DNA from: Thecamonas trahens ATCC 50062
Taxonomy: Eukaryota > Apusozoa > Apusomonadida > Apusomonadidae
NCBI RefSeq assembly: GCF_000142905.1
Contig: NW_013657624.1
Coordinates: 38,235-102,234, forward strand
DNA: 64,000 nucleotides
Reading direction: 5' to 3'
The notes beneath the pieces were generated by a model. The model had not been told where the DNA came from. It saw nothing but the letters and a program-made list of their open reading frames with translations, and made no database searches. Each line of letters begins with the position of its first letter. Positions within the stretch are counted from its first letter, which is position 1. The position numbers and the translations under genes were made by a program. Below, in pieces: positions 20,177 to 30,850 of this stretch.

Positions 20177-20247
20177 CGGCTGCCGCTCTTGGCCATCACT
20201 CCCACTCAACTGTGCGCCCCCCCCCCCCCACCTTACCACTCATCAAC

Positions 20248-21838
20248 ATGGCCATCATCCCGCACGCTGCCGCAAACGCCCTCGATACCGCCCAGACTGC
20301 CCTCGACGCCCTCGCTGCTGATGTCGACCTCCTCTGTGAGCCGATCCTCGCCGCCGCAGGCGACGACGCGCCGCACGCCGCTGACGAGCTTGCCGCCGCT
20401 CGCACAGACCTCCAAGCTGCGCTCGTCGGTACCCAGCGTACGCACCTTCCTTACACACAGACACACCCTCTCTCACTCTCCCTTACCCGTACCCATCGGG
20501 TGCCATTTCCTTCATCTGTGTTCTCTGTACCCTGTTGGCCACCTCACTTTGGCGTGTCGCTCTTTTTGACGCCCTTTTCCGGAGATCGGTGTTTCTCGCT
20601 CATGATCACGCGTGATCAGAGCTCCTCACACAACATGCCCATGTTCTTCTGCGACCTTTTCCCGCTCCTCACTGCCCCCCTCCTTCCCCTATCCGCATCT
20701 AGAGCTCATTCAGCTGACCATCTCTGAGGCCGAGGACTTGCGGATGCACCAGCTGACCACCATCGACAGCCTCCGTGCCCAGCTCGCCTCAAACTCAGCC
20801 GAGCTGGCTGCCGCCTCGGCTGCCGCCGCCTCCGTTCGCTCAAGCCTCACCGCCGCAAATGCTCGCTGCGACGATCTCCGCCGTCAGCTGCAATCCGCCC
20901 GTGCTGCTGCTGCCGCCGCCACCGCTGCTCCTCCTCCTCCCCGGCCGCATCCGGCTGTCACTGTCGTTACCGCTCTCAGCCTCCCCCTGGCGGCTTTGGT
21001 GTGGTCAGCGACTCATGCAAGCGATCTCGATCTGAGCCAGGCGCCCGCCGACGCCTCTGGCTCGCTCCTCGCCACCCTTCCGGCCCTGCTGCACGCAATG
21101 GCACCCGCTGAGCACGACACCCTACCTGGGGCGGCCTTGGCAAGCCTGATCACAGCGGCAGCGGCAGCCGAGTCCGGCGCAGCCCCGGCCCGCGCCCGCC
21201 CGGCAGCCATGACCACCATGCCTGGCTGCACGGCTCTGACCGCCGGCCGTTCTTGCCGAGACCCAGGCCGTGAATCCGGCGTTGACGCACTGCGGATGGT
21301 CCTGGTCGCCGAGGCCGTTCTCGGTGCGCTCGGCAACTCGGCATCGCGGCCAACCGGGCGGCTGGCCATCCTCGAGTCCGACGGCGTCGTTGACGCCCTC
21401 ACTGCCATGCTCCTCGCGCTCGTTGACGCCACCGAGGCAATGCTCACCGCCTCACCGGGCCCATCGTCGTCGACCGGCCTTCATCTCTCTGCTCAAATTG
21501 AGCTCGCTTCGCGCCTTGTCACGCTTGTCCTCATCGCCATGTTCAACATCTCGCTCGGCCAACGCGGCGCACGTGAGCTCGTCGCCCGCGAGCCCGACAC
21601 CCGGTCGGCCCTCTGCTGGATCGCCCGTTCCTGGCCCTCGGACGACATCCGTGTCAAGGCAGTTCACCTCCTCTACTCTTTCCTCGAGTTCAAGGCCTTT
21701 ACCCTCGCCTCTGAGCCCGAGCACGCTTCAGCTCGCGCCTTTTTTGCCGGTCTCGCCGCCGACGACAACGACACCATCCGCAACACCGCACACGCCATTC
21801 TCTCCCACCTCCACGCCAAACCGGCGCCGTCCAAGTAA
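20248..21838 (+). CDS. Coiled-coil / helical-repeat protein of unknown function (two exons)
   Basis: Exon 1 is 20248-20437; intron 20438-20702 (GTACGCACC ... ATCTAG); exon 2 is 20703-21838. Phase 1 joins Gln across the splice; total 441 aa. The N-terminal ~160 residues are Ala-rich coiled coil (EDLRMHQLTTIDSLRAQLAS). After a Pro stretch comes a helical region of armadillo/HEAT flavour (LVTLVLIAMFNISLGQRGAR ... VKAVHLLYSFLEFKAF). No recognised family. The intron contains the 16-bp palindrome TGATCACGCGTGATCA near 20604. Poly-C at about 20217-20229 lies immediately upstream of the ATG. The gene converges on the large membrane-protein gene, only about 20 bp away. Confidence 0.7.
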
Positions 21839-21857
21839 AAAGGCCTCATGCTACGCC

Positions 21858-24800
21858 TCATGATGATGATGACGACGACGAGTAGGACGACTCGACAGAT
21901 GCCTTCGCCGCCACTTCTCCCGCCAGTGCCTTGGGTCGTGGAGGAGGCACCGGCTTGGGCGGCTTGACAAGCTCCACCGGCGCGGGCTGCGACGGCGCCT
22001 CGCCCGCTAGCAGCACATCCATCTCATCCAGCTCGAGCGAGTCAAAAGTGCCCATCGTTGCCGCGTCATTCGCGCCTCGCACATGCGCCGGCACCGCCGA
22101 GACTATCACCTCGTTCCGCGTGCCACTCTCCACGGCCTTGCCACCCCTGCTGGCCTGCTCTCCAGATCCGACCACGCTCGTGAGCACGTCGACCACCTCG
22201 GGCATCCGATGCGAGTCGACGTCGCGCGCGTTGCGTGCCAGCCACGCCTGCACCCGCTTAGACTGGGGATTCGGCGCCGAGAAGCCCGCCGTCCGATGGG
22301 CGTAGATCTCGCGGACGTCTATGAAGATGAAGTAGGCCGAGAAGAGGAGGAAGGCGACAACAAGGATGACCACAAAGGCCTCGACCACAATCGTCCGCTT
22401 GTCCGACGGCTCGAGATTGCCGGCATGCATCATGTTGGCCGCAAGGAGCACACCGAGAATGCACCCGGTGAGGCACTGCTCCATCTGGTTGTACATCGGG
22501 TAAAAGTACGGCTCATAGTAGAAGAATACCGCCATCGAGACCACAAAGGTGAGAATAAGCAGTGAGATGAGAATGGTCACCGACCGCGAGAGGAAGAGCG
22601 TGAGGATGACAATGAACAGCCGCTTGCCGAGCAGCGGCAGGAGCGCGTAGTAGTACTGCGACCGGTACAGCCGGTAGAGCATGCCATACCGCCGCATCGT
22701 TCGCATCGAGAACAGCACGTGCCGATGGCGGTACAGCGTGTACGCAATGATCCCAGGAATGCCCACAATGTAGCCGAGCACTCCTGCAAGCCCAAACGGA
22801 AAGATCGACCACCACGTCTCGTCAAAACACGCCACAGACAGGTCCGCGTCCAGCATCCACCGCCCATTGCGGAGCTTGGTGCAGTCGAATAGCAGCAGTG
22901 ACGACTGCGAGAGCGGAATGTACAGGATCGCCCCGAGTGTGTACGTGAGGAAGAGTGCCACAGGCTTGAGTGAGATCTGCTGCAGCTCGGCACACGGCCG
23001 GATCACAAACGGGAGGACCGAAAAGAACAGGTACATAAAACCGAGCACAAGCGCAAAGAGCACCGCAGGCAGGAAGAGCGAGACAAGATACGTTGCTGCC
23101 CACGACTTGGTCGAGCACTGCGTGGCGAACAGGTTGACGTCGATCGAGAACACGTTGAAAACGTTGAGCAGCGACCCCGCTGTCGACGTCCACGAAAAGT
23201 TGACAGAGCCAAAGAGGCCCAGCATCTGCGCACCCACAACAGCCAGCGAGATCGACGGCGGGAAGAGCCGTGACCGCCCGCCATTTGGCGTCGCACGCCA
23301 CCGTGCCTCCTGCTCCGCCGCGCTCAGGTTGCGGTCCTCCATCTCCGCCATCTTTCGCCGCACAAACATGACATACAGCACCAGCGCCCCAACCACAGCA
23401 CCAAGCACCACAAGGATCACAAGGAGCGCGAACAGGCCTCCAGAGCTCTTGGGGCACTTTCGGCACGTCTGATCACTCGCAGAGTAGTACCCCTCTGAGC
23501 ACGCAGAGCAGAGAAAGCCCTCATGCCCCGCCGAACACCGCTGACCAAGGCATGCGCCGCGCCGCGGGCACGGCGCAAATGTGTCCGCAGACGTCGCCGC
23601 GTACCCGGGCACCGCTACAGGCAGCTCTTCGCCGCCCGCACACGTCGCTCCCACAGGGCACGCCTTACAAATCGTTCCAGGCCCTTCAAGGCTGTAGTTG
23701 TTGACCAGGCACGTGCAGTTGGCCCGCGACTCCGCGCCTTCCAGCCCATGCGTCGACGTCCCTTCGGGACACTCCTCGCACGTCAGTTGGTTCGGTTCGG
23801 CAGAGTACGTGTCGCGCCCACACGGCACGCAGTTGTCTGTCCGCGTCGGCGAAAACGTGCCTACCACACAATACGACTCAACCGAGACTACAAACGGCGC
23901 ACCTGCGATCGGGTCGCCATTAATCGACACAATGAGCGTGTAAAGCCCGGGAGAACTGAGTACGTACGTCAGCGTGTACTCGCCGTTCCCGTGGTCTACC
24001 AGTGTTGTCGGGAAGCTCTCCCGCAAGTTCTTCAGCACCACAACAGGCCCGTCGCCGCCCAGCAGCCGGCGGTTCGATCCGGCATCGCGCGCCGTCACTG
24101 TCACGTTCGCCATGCGCTCCGCAAACACCGACGATACATCGCCTGATGCCGTCGATGCTGTCGCCACCGTCGCCGCCGGTAGCACTTCCACAACCACAGG
24201 ATTCCCGCCGCCCACCAGACCACCGTTGACACGGACCGTAAAGCTCTTCGGCCCACTCACGTCGCCCACAACCTCGCCTGGGATGCTCACTTCCCACCAC
24301 CCGTTCGTCATGTGCGACGCAACAGCGCTCGGCACTCCATCAACGGTGATCACGTCATGGCTCGAAAGGTCAACAGCGTACCCGCCCGTCGCCATCGTCT
24401 GCACCGCAAAAGTCACAGTCTCGTTGATGAGTGTGTATGGCGGATGGACCACCACGCCCTGCGCCAGGAGCCGCTCCACATCGAGCCTTCCCTGGGTGCT
24501 CATCAGCTCCGTCGTCGCCACCACCGACGACGCCGCCGGGTCCGTCATTGCACACTGCGCCGATGCCGATCCGCTCCAGGTTCCGGACCTCGGGTCGCAC
24601 TCCCGCACCCCCAGCCCCACAATTGCATAGCCCGACGAGCACGAGAACGTGCACGTCTCACCGCCAGTCGTTCCCGAGCACGAGACGCCGCCATTGGCCG
24701 GTGCCGGTAGCGGCCCGCCGCACGACACTGACGTCTCAAGCGTGCATGCAAGACTCGGCGTCGGCGTCCATACCGGTGGACTCGGTCCGTTGGCTACACA

Positions 24801-27217
24801 CTCAAACGAGCGTGGTGCCCCTGCCGCTGAAAAGTAGTTTGGCAAGCACCCAAACGTGACGACCGAGCCCACAGGCGTGTTTGGCTGCGCCATCACCTGC
24901 TGCTGGACTAGCGGTGGTGGAGCAGCATCTGGACACTCGGATGACATGAGCGCGCCACGAATCGTGGATGAAATCGCGCTCACCACATCGTTGAACGAGT
25001 CCGCCCGGGATTAAAGTTGGCCACCGCAAGATCGCGCGCCGTCCCACCACCCAGCAGCAGCAAAGGTGAGGGGTCAAACGTACCCGGCCCAGTGCCTTGA
25101 TGGAGACGGACTGAGTTTCCATTCTGCCCGCCCACAATGAGGTCGACCAGGCCATCGCCGTCCAGGTCAGCGGCATCCATAGAGTTCACGTACCCACCCG
25201 AGCCAATATACTCCTGTGGTGCCTCAAAGACTCCGTTCCCAGGATTGCTGAACACCTTGGCCTGATTCCCGGTCGCGTAGCACCCAACCAGCAAGTCGAA
25301 ATCGCCGTCGTTGTCGATGTCGGCGAGCCGGACCACAATCGGACTGCTGTGCGCCGTCGACACCACCACCTCGGCGCCAAAGTTGCCAGCGCCATCGTTG
25401 GGCGCCCACGCGATGCGGTTGCTGTTCGATCCGCACGCGACAACGTCAATGTGTGCATCGTTGTTGATCCGGCCCACCGCCACGTCCCGGATGTCGTTCA
25501 TGCCCAGAATCGCCGGACTCTGGCTCGCAAACGTCGGGCTAGCCAGCTGCCCGTCGTGCGCGTGCCAGACCACTACCGAGGGCGCGTTGCGCCGACTCGT
25601 CACCATGTCCAAAAACCCGTCGCCGTTCAAATCGGCCAGTCGGACACGTTCCACGTTCGCCACCGCAAACTGGCCGAGCTGCGAAAACCGAGTGTTGGCG
25701 TCGGCGGCATCCGTGTTGACAAAGTAGCGGACGACGTGCGAACTATGCGATGCAACCGCAATGTCGAGCGACGCAGAGCCCGCAAAATGGCCCGCAGCAA
25801 GCCCGCGCGCGCTCGTTGCCACACCAACATCATACGGGCCAACCAGCTCGAGGTACTTGCCACTCGGCTGCACATTCTCGTACCACACTACAGCGTCGCC
25901 CGAAGCAGCCGCCACGTCGGGATCGCCATCGCCATCGGCGTCAAAGGCAATGACCCCATACACCGCTGAAGCTGTCGGTGTGACCTCAAACAGCGGTGCA
26001 AAGTACGGCCGACCTTCTGCGTCGTTGCCCACGTTCATCCGCACATCCACCCTGTGCAAGTTCGAATCGACGAGCACCACGTCCGGCCGCCCGTCACCAT
26101 TGCCATCAACAACCTCGATGTCACGGATCTCAATCACCGAGTCATAAACCTTAACCTGCTCCGCAAACGGCATCGTCCCGCTTCCGCCGTCGTTGATCGC
26201 AAGCACAACGTCGTTCGACTTGCGGAAGACAAGGTCGAGGAGGCCATCGCCGGTAAAGTCGTAAGCCGCCACCTCGCGCGCGTTCGTAGACGTGACAACC
26301 AATGAGGAGAAGACGCCACTGCCATCGTTGACAAGCACAACAACCTCGTTCTGCCCGGCCACCACCACGTCGTCCGGACTGCCATCGCCACCCACGTCAG
26401 CCACCAGAACATCGTTAGGCTGAGTGAGCTCGGCGATGGCAACCGCGTCTAGAGCGTAACCACCTCCCACCGAAGTCGGGTGCCCATAGCACACGTACAC
26501 CTTGCCGCTACTGTAATCGGCAACAACAACGTCAGTCTTGCTCTGATCGCCTTCAAGCGAGCCGACGGCCAGAGAGTAGATGCTGCCAAAGTCACCCATG
26601 ATCTTTCTGGGGTGGGTAAACAGCTCATCGGCCTTTTCACCAGCCAAAAGGCCAAAGTTGTAAGCCACGTATACGGTGTTTGAAGAGGCGTGAACAAAGT
26701 CCAGATGACCATCACCATCCACATCATGAATGATGACAGAACGGATCGAGCTGATCTGGACCGAGAGAATTGTCGAAGTATCAAAGGAAATAATGTTGGG
26801 AATGCCGGTATTCCGGTAGAACCTCACACCCTGGTTTGCAACGTAGGCGGTAAGTAGGTCTGTCGCACCATCGCCATCCAGGTCACCTGCATCCACAACG
26901 ACCGCACTCGACAAGGTATCGACCAACTCCATGGGTCCGTAACCGTTTCCGAGAGAGGCAAAGCAGACGAGTCCATCATAGTACGATGCCACACAAATGT
27001 CCAGTCCAGCATCTCCCGAGTTGTCCGCATCAAGTAGTGCTGCTGAGTAAGGTGCGTTGAGTTGGGAGCTTGTTTGAGTGAGGATAAAGTGGGGCGAGAG
27101 TTGAACAGGACTTGCAGCTGCGAACATTGCAAGCCATAGGCAGAGGCAAAGCGAAAGAGAGAGGAAGCTGCGCCGTGCAAGAACCATGCACCGCCTCACC
27201 ACATCCGTGTATGACAT
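21858..27217 (-). CDS. Giant receptor-like membrane protein: FG-GAP propeller, sushi, filamin-like, Cys-rich, multipass (one frame break)
   Basis: The start is the ATG at 27217 or, for a cleaner signal peptide, 27187 (MVLARRSFLSLSLCLCLWLA). Residues about 30-730 are FG-GAP/VCBS repeats with many Ca-binding DxDGDG-type loops (VVVDAGDLDGDGATDLL, DADGDGDPDVAAASGD). The frame then breaks in CCCGGG at 25004-25009. One added G continues NFNPGADSFNDVVSA, giving 1786 aa exactly. Next come two sushi/CCP-like modules (Cys-rich, about 750-870), a filamin-type Ig repeat region (DHGNGEYTLTYVL), a Cys-rich GCC2/GCC3-like segment (CVPCGRDTYSAEPNQLTCEE), one TM helix, and a cluster of about seven further TM helices. 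The cytoplasmic tail is Ser-rich. Protist genomes have many such orphan receptors. Ligand and partner are unknown. Confidence 0.8.
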
Positions 27218-27390
27218 GTTGCGTATGCTTGTGCGTATGACTACTCCTTCAACTGGTGAAGAGAGTCGAATGGCGGTGGGTGCAGTTGCCGTTGCGTGGC
27301 GGGCCGGAAAGGGGGGGGGGGGGGGGGAGTGGTTTTTTTGGATTGGGGCGCCTACATGGCCAGCCCCAGTGGAAGAGAGGATACTACAGG

Positions 27391-29239
27391 TTAGCCCGAA
27401 GTGAAGAAGCCGATGCGGCGGCCGTAGAGCTCGCGGAAGCGGTTGTAGAGCGCAGGCTGGCGCTGCTGAAGGACGTCGGGCGCGGTACAGAAGCAGACCA
27501 TGATGGCGGCGACACCCGAGTTGACGACCTCAAAGACAGTCGAGGCCTCGATGAGGCCGATGAAGAAGCAGATGATGACAAGGACGATGAGGTAGGGCAG
27601 GGCGTGAGCCGAGGTGCCGAGCTCGTAAGCGCCCCAAGCAAAGGCGGCAAGGGCGACCATGAGGCCCGAGACAAAGGACGAGAAGCCGAGGACCGAGCCG
27701 ATGAGGTCATCGTTGACGATCACGTCAAAGCCGTGCGACTTGAACAGATCCCAGGTGTCCGACGCAGCCTCGCGGTAGCCCTTGCCGTAGACAGCGACCT
27801 GGGTAAAGGCGTAGACGTTAAAGTACTGGACGAGCGACTCGATGCAGCCGAGGAGGCAGTCGGCGCAGGCGACAACAAACTGGTTGCGGTTGGCACGGCG
27901 CGCCGAGCGGAGAACAAAGCGGACGGTCTGGATGACGGCAATGATGAGCGAGCCGAAGCAGACTGAGCCGAACGAGTACGTCGTTGCACGCTTGAACGCG
28001 CCCACCGTCGGGTTGGCCGGGAACTCGGCCGAGCCGGCGAAAAAGTACCACGTGGCAAAGGTGCCAGCCGAGGTCACGTGGATCACGTTCTTGATCACCT
28101 GCGCCACCCAGTAAAAGACAAAGACGCAGAGGACGTAGAGCCCAGCGTTGTTGATGTTGGCCGCCGACGAGGCGCCAAAGACCCACATCACCACCCACGT
28201 CAGCAGAGCAAAGAGCGAGAGGAACGAGAAGCCGACCATGGCCGGGAACTCGTGCACCACGCCAACCGTCGTCGCCAGCATCTGCGCCGCAAACGGAATC
28301 CGCCGCCGCCAGAAAAAGTAGAACAGGACAGAGATGCAAGCAAAGAAGAGCCAGATGAGCCCGCCAATGATGATGCCGTACGCAAAGAACAGGATGGCGA
28401 TGCCAAAGCAGATGACCACGTTGGTGATGAGCGCAATGTAGATCATCTGCTTCGGGAACTGCTTGCAGATCTGGAGCCAGAGCGCTGCAAACAGAAGGCC
28501 CAGCCCGGTGCAGTACGCCGCAATCCGGCCCATCTTGCGCAGCAGCTCCGGATCGAGGTCGCTCCCGGATGACTTCTCCTGCCCATCGTTTTCCGAGTGC
28601 TTGTGCTCGTTGAGGAAGTTGCGGTTCCACGTTGCGGCCGAGAAGACGACGAATGCTGCACAGAGTCGCACGTGCGAGGTCACGGGTTGGTGCGTGAGAG
28701 GGGGGGGGGGAGATGGGTGAGTGTGAGCGGAACGGAACAGGGGGGGACGGGGACGGGGATGGGGACGGGGACGGGAAGGCAGGGGAGGGGGAGGAAGGGG
28801 GAGGGAGAGGGGGGGAGTCAGGGAAAGGGCGTGGCGGCCATGACGGCGGGGTTGATCGTGTTCGTGATCGTGATCAAAAGCTGGGAGGCACAGGGAAGGG
28901 GGGCAGGGGAGGGGGGACAGGGGAGGGGAGCAGGGGAGGGGACGGCAAGCAAGACGGTGGGTGTCAGGGGATGACGGCCACCGGAGAGTGGAGGGGGAGG
29001 GCGAGGGCGAGGGGCGTGGCGGAGGGCATGCGCGTACCCACGAGGAGGAGGACAAAGGCGACCGCGAAGGGCACGTCCTTCCACAGCGACGGCGGAGCGG
29101 GCGGCGGGCCCTGTCGCCGGCCATGCTCATTGGCGATGAGCGGAGCTTGATCAGAGTACATCGGAGGAGGTGCGCTACTCACACCTTTGCCCACAGGCTC
29201 GGTATATCCCGGCGGCGGAAGGCCTGACGATGACGACAT
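27391..29239 (-). CDS. Choline transporter-like protein (CTL/SLC44 family), two exons
   Basis: Exon 1 is 29239-29038 (MSSSSGLPPPGYTEPVGKG, cytosolic, ending in the first TM helix FAVAFVLLLV). Intron 29037-28656 (GTACGCGC ... TGTGCAG) is G-rich on the plus strand. Exon 2 is 28655-27391. Phases 1/1 match; total 488 aa. About ten TM helices. The family-typical C-terminal block is clear: GFDVIVNDDLIGSVLGFSSF, preceded by a re-entrant region with CFGSLIIAVIQTVR and CLLGCIESLVQYFNVYAF. The protein ends FRELYGRRIGFFTSG. CTL proteins move choline or ethanolamine across plasma or organelle membranes. Fungal Pns1 is the closest architectural match, since the long extracellular loop of animal CTL1 is short here. 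Confidence 0.9.
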
Positions 29240-29276
29240 GCCGTGGTGACTTGCGACGAGTGCCACACTTATCGCC

Positions 29277-29289
29277 ACCACGGCCACGG

Positions 29290-29332
<43 letters not shown>

Positions 29333-29415
29333 TACAACCACAACCACTCCTCTCCATCTACACACACACGCACATACACACACACACACATACACACACA
29401 CACACACATATACTT
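29277..29415. repeat. (CCACGA)n and CA microsatellites
   Basis: About ten copies of CCACGA (29278-29335), followed by interrupted (CA)n at 29358-29410. They separate the divergent CTL and ACBP-ECH1 genes and so occupy their shared promoter. Confidence 0.85.
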
Positions 29416-29435
29416 CCTTCTCAGAAAATCACATC

Positions 29436-30686
29436 ATGTTCTCCATGCTTGGACTCTGCCGTGGAGTGACCATGGGTTGGCGGCGGACGGCTACATCGGG
29501 AAAGGTGGCCGGAGCAGCAGGCGTGGCTGGTCTGGGCAGGCTTCATGAACACATTGCTCAGGCTTCGTCGCAGGCATTTGATTCAGCACGGGCAAAGGTA
29601 GACAGTCTGAACAAGCGGCCGTCGAACGAGACACTGCTCCGGCTGTATGCGCTGTACAAGCAGGCGACGGTTGGCCCGTGCGAGACTGATCGTCCGTCGA
29701 TGCTCAACATGGTCAACCGCGCAAAGTGGGATGCTTGGCACGGACTGAGTGACATGCCGCAGGAGGACGCCCAGGATGCATACATCCAGCTGGTCGATGG
29801 CCTGGTCAAGGAAAATGCCGACGAGATGGCATCGACATCAGACAGCGCCGCCGCCGCTCCGGCTCAAGGCTACCTGCCTGAGTCGTCCAACATGCGGACC
29901 GAGATGCTGGACAACGGAGTGGCGCATGTCCAGCTGACCTCGCTCACTGTGGCGCCGTCGTTCTTTACCGATCTGGGTGCCACCTTTTCGGCGCTCGGGG
30001 CCATGCCCGAGGTCAACGTGGTGGTGCTCTCTGCGGAGCGTGGGGCGCGGGCCTTCTCGTACGGGCTCAACGTCGAGGCTACCATGGCCGAGTTTGGGCA
30101 TGTGCTGATGGACAAGTCGCGCAAGCCGGAAATGTACGCCGAGCTGAAGAAGTGGCAGGCCTCGATCTCGACGCTGGCCACCATCGAGGTCCCGGTCATC
30201 GCTGCCGTCCACTCGCACTGCATCGGCGCCGGCGTTGACATCATCACCGCCGCCGACATCCGCCTCGCCGCCCGCGACGCCAACTTTTCAGTCCGTGAGG
30301 CCCAGCTCGGCATCACCGCCGACATGGGCTCGCTCCAGCGGCTGCCGCACATTGTGGGCCAGGGCCACACACGCCACCTTGCGCTCACCGCTTGCGACGT
30401 CGACGCGCCCACCGCCGCCGCCATGGGCCTCGTTGCGCCACAGCTCGCCGACGACGCCGACGCCGTCATCGACGCCGCACTCGACATGGCCCAGACCATC
30501 GCCGCCAACCCGCGCCCGGCCGTCACCGGCACCAAGCACATCCTCAACCATCTCATCGACAACTCGGTCGAGTCGGAGCTCGACTACGTCGCGCTGTACA
30601 ACACGGCCGTCCTTGACTTTGACGTCATCTCCGAGGCGTACATCAAGGCCCAAAAGGCGCGCGCTGCCGCCAAGGCCAACAACTAA
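29436..30686 (+). CDS. Acyl-CoA-binding domain fused to ECH1-type dienoyl-CoA isomerase
   Basis: 416 aa. The N-terminus is basic with no acidic residues (LGLCRGVTMGWRRTATSGK), consistent with a mitochondrial presequence. Residues about 40-125 are an ACBP domain (LLRLYALYKQATVGPCETDR ... NRAKWDAWHGLSDM). Residues about 150-410 are a crotonase fold. The oxyanion/active-site region VIAAVHSHCIGAGVDIITAA and the pair of acids in VREAQLGITADMGSLQRLP match the Glu/Asp pair of delta3,5-delta2,4-dienoyl-CoA isomerase (ECH1). ECI2/ACBD2 is the known ACBP-crotonase fusion but is a delta3,delta2-isomerase, so an ECH1-like catalytic half behind ACBP is unusual. Likely role: beta-oxidation of unsaturated fatty acids. 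No C-terminal SKL-type signal (ends KANN). Confidence 0.85.
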   Translation: MFSMLGLCRGVTMGWRRTATSGKVAGAAGVAGLGRLHEHIAQASSQAFDSARAKVDSLNKRPSNETLLRLYALYKQATVGPCETDRPSMLNMVNRAKWDAWHGLSDMPQEDAQDAYIQLVDGLVKENADEMASTSDSAAAAPAQGYLPESSNMRTEMLDNGVAHVQLTSLTVAPSFFTDLGATFSALGAMPEVNVVVLSAERGARAFSYGLNVEATMAEFGHVLMDKSRKPEMYAELKKWQASISTLATIEVPVIAAVHSHCIGAGVDIITAADIRLAARDANFSVREAQLGITADMGSLQRLPHIVGQGHTRHLALTACDVDAPTAAAMGLVAPQLADDADAVIDAALDMAQTIAANPRPAVTGTKHILNHLIDNSVESELDYVALYNTAVLDFDVISEAYIKAQKARAAAKANN

Positions 30687-30850
30687 TACCCGTCTTGAAC
30701 CACGACCAGAATGGGAGGAAAGGGGAGAGAGAGAGAGAGGGGGGGGGGGGGGAGCAATCTGGTCGGCACTCGCACCACATCGCGTGTCGACATCGGGACC
30801 GAGACCAAGCACGACTGCGCCGCACCACTCGACGCACCGACTGACCAACC
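30687..30850. other. Short intergenic region before STI1
   Basis: Contains a G-run of about 14 bases (30738-30752) and GAGA repeats. No gene. Confidence 0.4.
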
